NCBI GenBank assembly: GCA_045636425.1
Contig: JAZTXM010000013.1
Coordinates: 95,461 to 159,460 of the forward strand
Direction of reading: 5' to 3'
DNA from: UMGS1883 sp045636425
Lineage (GTDB): Bacteria; Bacillota; Clostridia; UMGS1883
Length of the DNA stretch: 64,000 nt
Shown piece by piece: positions 16,568 to 24,109 of this stretch (positions are counted from its first letter, which is position 1; every line of letters begins with the position of its first letter). A program made the translations under genes and the position numbers. The notes under the pieces are model-generated. The model was given only the letters and a program-made list of their open reading frames with translations, did no database searches and had not been told where the DNA came from.

Positions 16568-16610
16568 ATATAAGGAGGAACTGAAATTCAATTTCAGTTC
16601 CTCCTTATAT
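16568..16610 (-). terminator. Long perfect palindrome after the hexosamine-kinase remnant
   Basis: Two 21-bp arms (16568-16588 and 16590-16610) form a perfect stem ending the amino-sugar operon. It contains the AGGAGG-like sequence that could serve the SGNH remnant. T content after the stem is modest. Confidence 0.6.
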
Positions 16611-16640
16611 AAATTCAGTTAGTTACTAAAACAAAGCAAC

Positions 16641-16955
16641 TTATATATACTTTTGTGCAATTCTTGACATTTCGGGAAGTTTCTTTTCTATATCCTTTAC
16701 CAGTGCAAATTGGTTTCTCGCACGGTCAAGGTTGTGATTTTCCCTGTGTATTTTAAAATATGTATCTCCGTTTATGTAGTCTGCAAGGAATCTTATTCCG
16801 CACTCGTATGTCATAAGAAGTGCCGAAAGCGGAAGAAGCTCTGCCTCTTTTTTAGTCAGATTTGCCCCGACCTCACCTAAGAATCCCTTGGCAAACGCCT
16901 CATACTTATCAAGACCAAAATAAACCTTTTCAAGGTCGTACTTGTTAGATTCCAT
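16641..16955 (-). pseudogene. C-terminal remnant of an N-acetylhexosamine kinase-like phosphotransferase
   Basis: 104 codons from MESNKYDLEK, overlapping the end of the nucleotidyltransferase by 11 bp. The sequence KYEAFAKGFLGEVG, ELLPLSALLMTYECGIRFLADYINGDTYFKIH and NLDRARNQFALVKDIEKK is the C-terminal end of NahK-type (aminoglycoside phosphotransferase fold) kinases, normally about 350 residues. The ATP- and sugar-binding parts are missing, which fits an internal deletion that kept the original start and fused it to the C-terminus. A small functional protein is possible but unlikely. Confidence 0.65.
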
Positions 16956-17793
16956 TGTATATTCCCTCCGCAAAGAGTTTTTTAACGGCACTTACAACAG
17001 ATTCCTTGTCCTCACGGTAAGTAACACCGTACCATTTTTCATCGGTTGTAAGAACCTTTACCCTTTCGCCATTTTCCTTAATAGCACGGTCAATAACAAA
17101 GGGAATGTAAAATTCGTCTTTTAAAGGATTTGAAAGATTTTCCATAAATTTCACAAAATCTGCTTCCACACGGCTGAAAATTTCAGGTCTTAGTCCCCAC
17201 ATATTCATGGAAACAGTAGTGTCAAGCGGAATACCGCTATTTTTATCAAGAGCCGTATGCTCAGTGATACTCTTTAATATGCCGCCCTCAACCTCGCATA
17301 CACCGCGTGCTACGGTGCCATTTTCGGTAAGGGTATTACCAAGCTTATATCCTACCATGCAGGCTAAGTCCGATGAAGTTAATTCATCATAAATGGTCTT
17401 AAAAGCACTCTGTCCGTAATAGTCATCTGCATTGATGAGAGCAAAAGGCTCCTTTACCACGTCTTTACAGCAATATACTGCGTGGCCTGTTCCCCACGGT
17501 TTTGTCCTTCCTTCAGGAGCAGTAAAGCCCTCGGGAAGATTCTCCATATCCTGGAAAACATACTCCGTCTTAATTCTTTTTTCTATTCTGTTTCCCACTA
17601 TTTCACGGAAATCCTTTTCTATATCCCTGCGAATAATGAAAACAACTTTATTAAAGCCTGCCTTCATTGCATCAAAAACAGAAAGGTCAAGGATTACTTC
17701 TCCTCCGGGACCGATAGGCTCAAGCTGCTTGAGCCCTCCGAATCTGCTTCCCATTCCGGCAGCCATAACAACAAGTGTTGCATCTTTGCCCAT
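16945..17793 (-). CDS. Sugar-phosphate nucleotidyltransferase
   Basis: 282-residue NTP-transferase with the N-terminal nucleotide-binding signature VVMAAGMGSRFGGLKQLEPIGPGG, INADDYYG (metal-binding Asp) and GVTYREDKESV near the end. Such enzymes beside a NahK-type kinase make UDP- or dTDP-activated hexoses from sugar-1-phosphates, as in lacto-N-biose or N-glycan sugar salvage. Here the kinase is a remnant, so its present substrate supply is unclear. The start at 17793 (MGKDATLVVM) has GGCGGTG upstream; a 15-codon extension lacks a site. Next to nagB, consistent with amino-sugar use. Confidence 0.82.
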   Translation of the reverse strand: MGKDATLVVMAAGMGSRFGGLKQLEPIGPGGEVILDLSVFDAMKAGFNKVVFIIRRDIEKDFREIVGNRIEKRIKTEYVFQDMENLPEGFTAPEGRTKPWGTGHAVYCCKDVVKEPFALINADDYYGQSAFKTIYDELTSSDLACMVGYKLGNTLTENGTVARGVCEVEGGILKSITEHTALDKNSGIPLDTTVSMNMWGLRPEIFSRVEADFVKFMENLSNPLKDEFYIPFVIDRAIKENGERVKVLTTDEKWYGVTYREDKESVVSAVKKLFAEGIYNGI

Positions 17794-17828
17794 ATAAAAC
17801 ACCGCCTTTATATATAATCGGTATTTTA

Positions 17829-18563
17829 TTATACACAATTCATAAGAGAGAGTGCCGCCTCATCCGCAACAATCGTCACATCGTTATGAAGCTGAAGTAT
17901 TGACGCCTGATTCTTGGGACTAACAGGTCCGCAGATTGCTTCATACAAAGCCTTTGCCTTGTTCTCACCCGAAGCTATAAGAAGAATCTTCTTAGCTTGC
18001 ATTATGCTCTTAATACCCATTGTGTATGCTTCCTTGGGAACTTCGTCAATAGAATCAAAGAATCTTGAATTTGCATTAATGGTGCTTTCTGTAAGCTTCA
18101 CGCAATGTGTTTCTGTTTCAAAAGCACAGCCCGGCTCATTAAATCCGATATGTCCGTTATCACCAATTCCAAGAAGCTGCATATCAATTCCGCCCACACT
18201 GCGGATTACGTTGTTATATCTTTCGCTCTCAATTTCACTGTTTTCCTGCGTTCCGTCAGGTACGTTTACATTCTTTTTATCAATATTGATGTGGTCAAAA
18301 AAGTTTTCGCACATAAATCTGTAGTAGCTCTGAGAATTATCTCTTGTAAGACCCTTGTATTCGTCAAGGTTTACCGTGGTAACATTTGAAAAATCAATAT
18401 CGCCCTTCTTATACCATTCAATAAGCTGAGCATATGTACCCAAGGGTGTTGAGCCTGTTGCCAGACCCAAAACCGCATCGGGTTTCATAATTACCTGTGC
18501 TGAAAGGATGTTTGCCGCCTTACGGCTCATGTCATTGTAATCTTTTGCCTTATAAATTTTCAT
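17829..18563 (-). CDS. nagB: Glucosamine-6-phosphate deaminase NagB
   Basis: Converts glucosamine-6-phosphate to fructose-6-phosphate and ammonia in amino-sugar catabolism. The 244 residues show the family blocks VLGLATGSTPLGTY, VTTVNLDEYKGL (catalytic Asp), GIGDNGHIGFNEPG with the catalytic His, and a C-terminal VTIVADEAAL. The ATG at 18563 has AGAAGGAGA upstream. It is followed 35 bp later by the nucleotidyltransferase. The 5' leader contains a degraded copy of sequence from that neighbour (18577-18676). Confidence 0.95.
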   Translation of the reverse strand: MKIYKAKDYNDMSRKAANILSAQVIMKPDAVLGLATGSTPLGTYAQLIEWYKKGDIDFSNVTTVNLDEYKGLTRDNSQSYYRFMCENFFDHINIDKKNVNVPDGTQENSEIESERYNNVIRSVGGIDMQLLGIGDNGHIGFNEPGCAFETETHCVKLTESTINANSRFFDSIDEVPKEAYTMGIKSIMQAKKILLIASGENKAKALYEAICGPVSPKNQASILQLHNDVTIVADEAALSLMNCV

Positions 18564-18576
18564 TGTTTTCTATCTC

Positions 18577-18676
18577 CTTCTCTATATCCCTGCAAATAAT
18601 GGAAACCACTTATTAAAGTTTGCCTTTATGTACAATCTGTATTTTATTATACATAACTCATAGCAAATGTATTTGC
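18577..18676. repeat. Degenerate copy of nucleotidyltransferase/nagB-junction sequence
   Basis: 18577-18632 resembles 17611-17665 (inside the nucleotidyltransferase gene), and 18632-18676 resembles 17804-17848 (the gene start and nagB end), at roughly 80-85% identity, with the ~150 bp between missing. This is the footprint of a tandem duplication followed by a deletion, now serving as the nagB leader. Confidence 0.6.
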
Positions 18677-18763
18677 ATAAAAGTAAATTTTTTTTGCATT
18701 ATTAGCAATTCGCAAACATTCTAATCCGAAAAACCAGCGAACGATTTAGACACAGGGATTATA

Positions 18764-18852
18764 TCTCAAATGCCTTCGGGCTGTAATATTGAGGATTTAC
18801 TTGAAAATCCAATGAGTTGAGCACTTTTATGTATGATAATCTTGTTTTCGTG
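18764..18852 (+). pseudogene. Ghost of the antitoxin 3' end from an earlier element
   Basis: About 89 bp match 29905-29995, the last ~18 codons of the XRE antitoxin plus its downstream sequence (VIEDLLENPMS-like, stop TGA). No coding potential remains. It shows that a relative of the element ending at 30.1 kb once sat left of the present island. Confidence 0.7.
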
Positions 18853-18891
18853 AAAACAACAATCTCAACCTCTTTTCTTTGTTAATCCCCC

Positions 18892-19170
18892 TTAGTGCAG
18901 TAAGACTCGAACACCTGTTGTCTCAAACGAATTATTTTTGAAGCCTTTCAATTTGTCGGTCTTGAAGGGCGGCAGCCCATCTGCGACCTCCGCATTAAAA
19001 TTCTCCTAAAAATAATCCGTTTGAGATGCGAGCAGTTTTAACAGTGGCAATTTTTTATAAAACAAGGAAAAGCCCGCAGGTAATACTTCCGTATTATCAA
19101 GGGATTTGACACAGTTTTAGGAGAAATTACCCTGTTAAAACCAATAGGGGTTCGAGTCTTACTGCACTAA
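18892..19170. repeat. 279-bp palindromic element with 24-bp terminal inverted repeats
   Basis: The ends TTAGTGCAGTAAGACTCGAA (left) and its complement (right, 19147-19170) match at 23 of 24 positions and look like a tRNA T-arm plus acceptor strand. Internal inverted repeats pair 18921-18939 with 19008-19026, 19000-19010 with 19114-19124, and 19034-19043 with 19132-19141; a small hairpin lies at 19081-19096. There is no ORF. It behaves like a MITE-type or structured-RNA insertion within the ghost element. Confidence 0.7.
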
Positions 19171-19197
19171 CCAAGCCAAAAACAGGGAATTTTTCCC

Positions 19198-19309
19198 AGT
19201 AGATGTCAAATAGATGTCAAAACAGCACTTTTCAAAAAAAATTAAGAAAACGTAAAAACCGCCTAACCCTATTGGTTAAGCGGTTTTTAACTGGTGAGCC
19301 ATCGGAGAT
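19198..19309. repeat. Old element right end: arm repeats, hairpin and tRNA-Lys 3' fragment
   Basis: Tandem TAGATGTCAA (about 19200-19221), then a hairpin AAAAACCGCCTAACC.../GGTTAAGCGGTTTTT, then TGGTGAGCCATCGGAGAT, the last 18 bases of tRNA-Lys. This repeats the layout at 37279-37388 and (without the tRNA part) at 30020-30104. It is the right end of a previous integration at the same tRNA. Confidence 0.75.
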
Positions 19310-19445
19310 GTGTATGCTTTCGCATCCACCCTGCTTGACGACCGTGAGCTTTGCTCACAGTACCCGTCTGCGCACCACGTTCGCTAAAAATATGCCACCG
19401 GCATATTTTCTTTACGCTCCGTGCCCTCTCAGGGTTCGAATCTCC
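19302..19445. repeat. Three-hairpin palindromic insertion in a tRNA-Lys 3' copy
   Basis: Between CGGAGAT and GGGTTCGAATCTCC lie three stems: ATGC/GCAT near 19314, GTGAGC/GCTCAC (19344-19358) and AAAATATGCC/GGCATATTTT (19387-19409). Both outer ends mimic the tRNA T-arm. The right 21 bp recur at 16324. I believe similar tRNA-end palindromes are common in gut clostridia, from memory and unverified. Confidence 0.55.
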
Positions 19446-19461
19446 TATAATTTCTGCAAAC

Positions 19462-19502
19462 AAAATTAAAAGAGATATCCTTGCGGACATCTCTTTTAAT
19501 TT
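19462..19502 (-). terminator. Ancestral tRNA-Lys terminator left of the island
   Basis: AAAATTAAAAGAGATATCC and GGACATCTCTTTTAATTTT form an 19-bp stem with a 4-base loop directly beyond the CCA end of the left tRNA-Lys copy. This is where the terminator of the original tRNA operon would lie before integration. Confidence 0.6.
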
Positions 19503-19547
19503 TGGTGAGCCATCGGAGATTCGAACCCCGGACAACTTGATTAAAAG
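19503..19547. repeat. attL: 45-bp copy of the tRNA-Lys 3' end
   Basis: Identical over 45 bp to 37371-37415, covering the CCA end, acceptor strand, T-arm and variable region up to the anticodon stem of tRNA-Lys. Beyond it the sequence leaves the tRNA (CTGTAAAAACAGC). This is the left core site of the integrated island. Confidence 0.9.
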
Positions 19548-19886
19548 CTGTAAAAACAGCATGTTTAGACACATATGTTTTCCGTGCAAACCCCAATATG
19601 ATGGGGGTTTACTTGTTATCCATTTTTATTGGTAATTAAGTTTTTTTAATACGGTAGATGTCAAAATAGATGTCAGATTGTAATTTCTCTTCTTGTACTT
19701 AGTCTTAATCATTCATAAAACATTCTTTGCATATTTCTTTTGCTTTTTCATACCAATCGTTCATATTTTTACTGCCTTATTTAGTAACTATAGTATATCA
19801 CAAATAAGGCAAGGCTTCAATCATTTTTGTCCTAAAAACGTTCGTTTTTAGGACTGTTGTTTTGTTCCAATGTTCCAAGTTTTTCT
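19548..19886. other. Left end of the island, non-coding
   Basis: Holds the ~55-bp end sequence shared with 16346-16419, arm-type repeats TAGATGTCAAAATAGATGTCA (19655-19675), a 19-codon minus-strand fragment (MNDWYEKAKEICKECF) and a perfect hairpin GTCCTAAAAACG/CGTTTTTAGGAC (19829-19854). No convincing gene. Confidence 0.6.
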
Positions 19887-20098
19887 TCACTTTTTGAAAA
19901 TTCTAAACCTCTTCTTGATCCTGCTCCATTTCCTATCTGACCACCAATAGATTAAAAATAAAAGCAACATAATAAGCCAGAGCGATACACAAAAAATATT
20001 GATTACAATGATAGCAATGCCACTAAAAAAAGAATTACCTATGGCTGTGAATAGCCATTTTCTGCATAATAGAGTTAAGACAACTTTGATTTACTCAT
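19887..20098 (-). pseudogene. Small membrane protein, probably frameshifted
   Basis: An ATG at 20098 with a strong AAGGGGGA site reads only MSKSKLS before TAA. In a neighbouring frame, open from there to 19887, about 60 residues encode a hydrophobic protein (GIAIIVINIFCVSLWLIMLL then a basic tail RKWSRIKKRFRIFKK). One frameshift near codon 7 would join them. Its ATG overlaps the stop of the 30-residue peptide upstream, so it probably belonged to the amidoligase operon. Identity is unknown. Confidence 0.45.
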
Positions 20099-20183
20099 GA
20101 CATCCCCCTTTCTCCTTCTTCGCGTTATAAACTGCTACTATGACCTCAAGCAACGCCACAAGCACCAGTTTTATGTACTTCAT
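20091..20183 (-). CDS. 30-residue hydrophobic peptide at the end of the amidoligase operon
   Basis: MKYIKLVLVALLEVIVAVYN then a charged tail AKKEKGGCHE. One possible transmembrane helix. It starts 11 bp after the amidotransferase stop, with only a weak ribosome site, and ends by overlapping the next ATG (ATGAGTAA). The arrangement resembles a translationally coupled operon. It could be a small membrane anchor or a peptide substrate; there is no direct evidence for either. Confidence 0.4.
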   Translation of the reverse strand: MKYIKLVLVALLEVIVAVYNAKKEKGGCHE

Positions 20184-20194
20184 ATTCTTATCAT

Positions 20195-21130
20195 TTATAT
20201 TTCACCACCCATATAGTAGATGTATTCTTCAATTTCTTCGGGAGAGAAGCCTTTTCCGAGAAGTTTGTCAATATCATCGGGAGAATAGCCCTGATAGCAC
20301 GCTATTGATTTTAAATCCTCTATGTATTCATTTTTTGAGTAGCTTCTTCCCCATCCGTAGGAAGAGAATCCAAAATCCCACCAATTCTTTCCACTGTAGT
20401 AGCTATATTCAAAGTTTTCTTTTGTCAGTTTCCCGTCATAGCCGATTTTAAGTATCTCCCCTTCCGCGACATTTACTTCTTCGTACTCTCCATTTTTAAG
20501 GTTGCTAAACAGCGGTGAATCTACAAGTGCTTTGTAGAGTATTTCGTCGGTACTGGCATAAACATAAAGCTTAAGCTTCGGGAAATGAAGAATTGATACA
20601 GGGGAATCTCCCTTTACGAGATAGAGATTATTTCTGTCATCCAGTATTGAAAAGCTGAAGCTTCCTTCAACCTTTTCTGCCATGTATCTGATACTGTCAA
20701 AACAGATTCTTTTCTGACTTTCTATTAACTGTACCGCTATGTAGGAATCCGTTTCGACTTTTGTTTTAGGAAGCTTGTACTTCTTTTTAAGTTCATCATC
20801 GTTATAAAGTACTCCGTTATGCGCAAGGGAAAACCTTGCATTTTTTGTTTTCCCGAAAAAAGGATGATTATTATAGTTTCTTTTCTCACTTCCCTGCGTG
20901 CTATGGCGTGTATGCCCTATCAGTGCTTTCAGGTTATCGGAATGCTGAAAGTCAATTTTATTTGCTGCCTTTGCTTCTTTGATAATTCTGATTATTCCTC
21001 CGCTGACAAATGATATTCCCGTTGCATCCGTACCTCTTACGGATGCGTGTTCTGCAAGGGAATTAGTAAGGTCAGACAATCCTTTAATATCTTTGTTACT
21101 GTAGTTTAAAAACCCGAATAATCCGCACAT
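20195..21130 (-). CDS. Class II glutamine amidotransferase-like (Ntn hydrolase) protein
   Basis: 311 residues beginning MCGLFGF, so Cys2 becomes the N-terminal nucleophile after Met removal. Other family motifs follow: VRGTDATGISF, GHTRHSTQG, SLAHNGVLYND and VETDSYIAV. This domain hydrolyses glutamine (or a similar amide) and could supply ammonia. There is no asparagine-synthetase or PRTase domain; the C-terminal ~80 residues are a Tyr/Gly-rich region of unknown fold. The ATG directly abuts the stop of the amidoligase gene, implying coupled synthesis and a joint role, as described for amidoligase/GATase-II pairs by comparative genomics. Confidence 0.8.
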   Translation of the reverse strand: MCGLFGFLNYSNKDIKGLSDLTNSLAEHASVRGTDATGISFVSGGIIRIIKEAKAANKIDFQHSDNLKALIGHTRHSTQGSEKRNYNNHPFFGKTKNARFSLAHNGVLYNDDELKKKYKLPKTKVETDSYIAVQLIESQKRICFDSIRYMAEKVEGSFSFSILDDRNNLYLVKGDSPVSILHFPKLKLYVYASTDEILYKALVDSPLFSNLKNGEYEEVNVAEGEILKIGYDGKLTKENFEYSYYSGKNWWDFGFSSYGWGRSYSKNEYIEDLKSIACYQGYSPDDIDKLLGKGFSPEEIEEYIYYMGGEI

Positions 21131-22243
21131 TTACATTTCCTCCGTTTCTGTTTCAATTTCATTTACATACAATCTTTTTTGTTTCAGGTATTCGATAAGT
21201 TCTGCTTTCTTAGGTAGAATCTTCTGTACAAAGTCACTCCAGGACATATTTTCCATTTCAAGGTCTGCCATATGTATTGCATGGAAGCATATTTCGTCCA
21301 CAAGCTGAAGAGTAGCCACAAACGTACTATAGCAAAGCGTGCCTCTGAATAATCTGAATTCTACCGTATTGGCATTTTCAAGATTGACTGCAACATACCT
21401 CCCCATATGCCTGTCCTTGGCTTTCTTATAGGTTTCTTCCGTTGTGGTAGAGATAGTTGCATATCTCGCCGCCCATCGATTCAGATTTTCAATTGTTCTT
21501 CTGCTGAATTTGACTATTTCGTTCCAGTGTTTTTCAACAAAGAATACGATTCTTCCGATAACTGCTTCCTGCTGTTCGTATGTTTTTCCGAAAGCCTCTC
21601 TGCTCACATGAATGTGCAATCCGCAGGTACTTGTCTGATGTGACCTGTAGCCCAGGCGTATGGCTTTATCAAATACTTCGTGCCAGTTCATTTTGTTTAT
21701 GTGATAGTCAAGGCTCATAGGGTGACTTACTATTTCAAAGCCATCGTCGATACTTCCGTCATGCTTACAATAGATGTGCTCGCCTGCATCGTTGGCAATA
21801 TTAATGATTGTCTCTGCCTTATCATTGTCTTCCCCACCTCTGTCTATCTCCAATTCAACACCGAAAAATAAATTACCCGAGCCGTGGAAAATCGGTTCGG
21901 GTTTATAACTGTAATTTTTTATTGCTCCGCTTATAAGCTTCTGATAGCAGTCATAGCAATATGGATAATCGCTGTCATCGTTTTCGTAATACGCGGAATC
22001 GTTATGTATAAGTCTGCCACAGTCTTCGCAGTTGGTATAGTTATAATCGTAGCAATGTCTGCAAAGGACAATATTTTCATTACCTTCTGCATCTTCACGC
22101 CAGATTCTTTCATTACAGTTCATACATACTACCGTTTTTTCTTCAAGGCAATCTGTACAGTAGATTTTTCCTTCGAATTCGTGATAGTTCTCTCTTTCAA
22201 GAATTGCCCCGCAACAAGAGCAGGTTAAGTTTCCGTTTTTCAT
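21131..22243 (-). CDS. Amidoligase family enzyme with N-terminal Cys-rich zinc domain
   Basis: 370 residues. Residues 1-105 contain repeated CxxC pairs (CSCCG, CTDC, CMNC, CRHC, CEDC, CYDC), a LIM/treble-clef-like zinc module. The rest is an Amidoligase_2 domain of the COOH-NH2 ligase superfamily: FFGVELEIDRGGEDN (metal Glu), HDGSIDDGFEIVSHP, TSTCGLHIHVSREAFG and NTVEFRLFRGTL. Such enzymes form amide bonds using ATP. The zinc module may bind the protein or peptide to be modified. The start at 22243 has AAGGAGAG upstream; an 8-codon extension overlaps that site. Located between a DUF960 gene and the amidotransferase. Confidence 0.85.
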   Translation of the reverse strand: MKNGNLTCSCCGAILERENYHEFEGKIYCTDCLEEKTVVCMNCNERIWREDAEGNENIVLCRHCYDYNYTNCEDCGRLIHNDSAYYENDDSDYPYCYDCYQKLISGAIKNYSYKPEPIFHGSGNLFFGVELEIDRGGEDNDKAETIINIANDAGEHIYCKHDGSIDDGFEIVSHPMSLDYHINKMNWHEVFDKAIRLGYRSHQTSTCGLHIHVSREAFGKTYEQQEAVIGRIVFFVEKHWNEIVKFSRRTIENLNRWAARYATISTTTEETYKKAKDRHMGRYVAVNLENANTVEFRLFRGTLCYSTFVATLQLVDEICFHAIHMADLEMENMSWSDFVQKILPKKAELIEYLKQKRLYVNEIETETEEM

Positions 22244-22256
22244 TTTTGTTCTCTCC

Positions 22257-22541
22257 TTAGTATTCATAGTTCATTAGCATAGTTGAGTGTGTTTTATCAT
22301 CGATTACAAATACTTTTGCTGTAGTAACCGGTGTTATGTTTAACACATACTCCTTTTCATATTCAGGTACTTCCTGAGTATGAATTATTACTTGCTTCCC
22401 GTCTTTTTCAGACAAAGAAAAAACCTGCAGATAATCTTTATCTACAGGCAGGTTGTGTATCATCTCCCACATAATTACTTGCTGCGGAATCGGGATATTC
22501 TCCGCTACATCTCGTGTTATGAATTTTTGATTTTTAAAAAT
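22257..22541 (-). CDS. DUF960 family protein, probably using an ATT start
   Basis: About 94 residues from (I/M)FKNQKFITRDVAENIPI. The blocks IPQQVIMWEMIHNLP, DYLQVFSLSEKDGKQ and IIHTQEVPEYEKEYV match my recollection of DUF960. Function unknown. The only ATG in frame (22568) has no ribosome site, whereas GGAGGTG lies 5 bases before the ATT at 22541, and the family normally begins MF-x-N-x-x. That makes an ATT start likely. First gene of the amidoligase operon, preceded by a 257-bp A/T-rich divergent promoter region in which I see no other gene. Confidence 0.7.
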   Translation of the reverse strand: MFKNQKFITRDVAENIPIPQQVIMWEMIHNLPVDKDYLQVFSLSEKDGKQVIIHTQEVPEYEKEYVLNITPVTTAKVFVIDDKTHSTMLMNYEY

Positions 22542-22825
22542 ATTTACACCTCCGACATTCAGTTTCATATGTATGATATATATTTTTGGGACGTTAAAAT
22601 CTGATTTAATTTATAACATAATATTAAAGATTTATACACGTAACAATAAATTATAAAGGATTCATATAATCACTCACGGGAGAGCTGTGTAGTATATAAG
22701 CTATATAAGTATATAATTAAATAAAAAATAAATTCAATACTCTTATTTAAGCATTGAATTACTATCTAAATCATTAAATTATATATTAACAAAATTGCGA
22801 CGATTACATAGGAGGATATTAGATT

Positions 22826-23875
22826 ATGAATATACATACTTTTGAATTAACTTCAATACTTACTAATGACAAATACTATAAAATACAGAAAGCTTTAAAA
22901 AATAAAGATAAATCCAAATGGAAATCCGAACGTAACGGTATGCTATATTTTGGTTTACGTGAAAAAGGGATTTTAATTTATATGTTTATACTGAAGAAAA
23001 AGAACTACTACTCTTACCGCATTATATATAGAATATCCGCGAGAAGAGTCCTTGATAAGAATAATTATGTTGATCTTTTTGATTTACAACTATATGACGA
23101 ATTGGAATTGGAAGCAAATCGACTTCTGTTTGAAAAAAGTAACCTTCTACCTAAACTGAACGAATGCGAACTTACCCGAATTGATTTTTGTTACAATGCC
23201 AGGCTTGAGAATCAGTATCAGGTTAAGGCATACATAAAGACAATTAAAAACGGCTACATACCACCAAAACATTACGAGTTTCTCCTCTATAGCGAAACGG
23301 GCAAACGGTTTATTCCACCTAAAAATGACTTCACTTTTTCCAAAGACAACTATGTGGAGATTTCTATATACAACAAAAAGGCTCAGATGAAGCAAGACGA
23401 CTACTACCCCAAAAGTGAAATTGACAGAGCTTCAAATATAGTGAGAATGGAAATCAGATGTTATAAAAAACTAATCAAAGAGTATTGTGAGAAGCATAAC
23501 ATTAATTCCCTGCATCGCTTTATGGGATGCTGTGGTAATTTGGGAAACGAGCTTTACAACAAGTATCTTTCTAAAATATCAGGCAGCGGCTGTATATATA
23601 CTCTCAAAGAAACCAATCAGCGTATTGATATGAGTGAATTCCGTAAAAAGGATATAACGCTGATGAAAGAATTTGTTAAGGACATAAATCTCCACGGAGC
23701 ACCTGAAACTTTTGAAGTATATGAAAGAACATACAGTAAAGCGATATTAAAAAGAATGGTGGAACTGTTTGAAATAATTGATACAAGCTTTATAACATTA
23801 CCTGTACGTGAGGCTAAATTGTTTGATAACGGTAAGCTTCCATCACCTTTAAAGTTGTATTATGAATTATGCTAA
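22826..23875 (+). CDS. Putative replication initiator-like protein of the island
   Basis: 349 residues, lysine-rich. ELTRIDFCYNARL, NDFTFSKDNYVEISIYNKKAQM and ASNIVRMEIRCYKKLIKEY resemble the rolling-circle Rep_trans-type initiators carried by integrative elements (an acidic/aromatic core with paired basic and Tyr residues). I could not identify the catalytic Tyr with certainty. The ATG follows AGGAGG. It is first in a plus-strand run with the excisionase-like gene 40 bp downstream. Codon use is A/T-rich like the rest of the island. An unrelated DNA-binding protein is possible. Confidence 0.5.
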   Translation: MNIHTFELTSILTNDKYYKIQKALKNKDKSKWKSERNGMLYFGLREKGILIYMFILKKKNYYSYRIIYRISARRVLDKNNYVDLFDLQLYDELELEANRLLFEKSNLLPKLNECELTRIDFCYNARLENQYQVKAYIKTIKNGYIPPKHYEFLLYSETGKRFIPPKNDFTFSKDNYVEISIYNKKAQMKQDDYYPKSEIDRASNIVRMEIRCYKKLIKEYCEKHNINSLHRFMGCCGNLGNELYNKYLSKISGSGCIYTLKETNQRIDMSEFRKKDITLMKEFVKDINLHGAPETFEVYERTYSKAILKRMVELFEIIDTSFITLPVREAKLFDNGKLPSPLKLYYELC

Positions 23876-23914
23876 TAACATTAAATTAATAATAAACCGA
23901 AAGGAGCACATATA

Positions 23915-24103
23915 ATGTTTGAAAACCCATACGATATCTTATCTCCCGAAGAAGCAATGGACGAACTTCGGATAGGGAAAAATTCTATTTACGAACTATT
24001 GAATTCAGGAAAACTTAAAGGATTTAAAGTAGGACGCAACTGGAAGATTCCACGAAAATCTATAGACAAATATATTGACAAAAATATCAGAGAAAGCGAG
24101 TAA
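23915..24103 (+). CDS. Excisionase-like helix-turn-helix protein
   Basis: 62 residues with a winged MerR/Xis-type HTH: LSPEEAMDELRIGKNSIYELL, then NSGKLKGFKVGRNWKIPRKSID. Such small proteins bend DNA at att sites to direct excision, or repress nearby promoters. AAAGGAG precedes the ATG. It ends 6 bp before the protease gene, suggesting one operon. Confidence 0.8.
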   Translation: MFENPYDILSPEEAMDELRIGKNSIYELLNSGKLKGFKVGRNWKIPRKSIDKYIDKNIRESE

Positions 24104-24109
24104 ATAATT

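Noticed and set aside
19203..19469. 88-codon plus-strand frame across the tRNA-Lys scars
   Set aside because: It is made of hairpins and tRNA-derived sequence, with no ribosome site.
19503..19600. Second tRNA-Lys gene
   Set aside because: Only the 3' 45 bp are present; the anticodon stem partner, D-arm and 5' acceptor strand are missing. It is an att copy.
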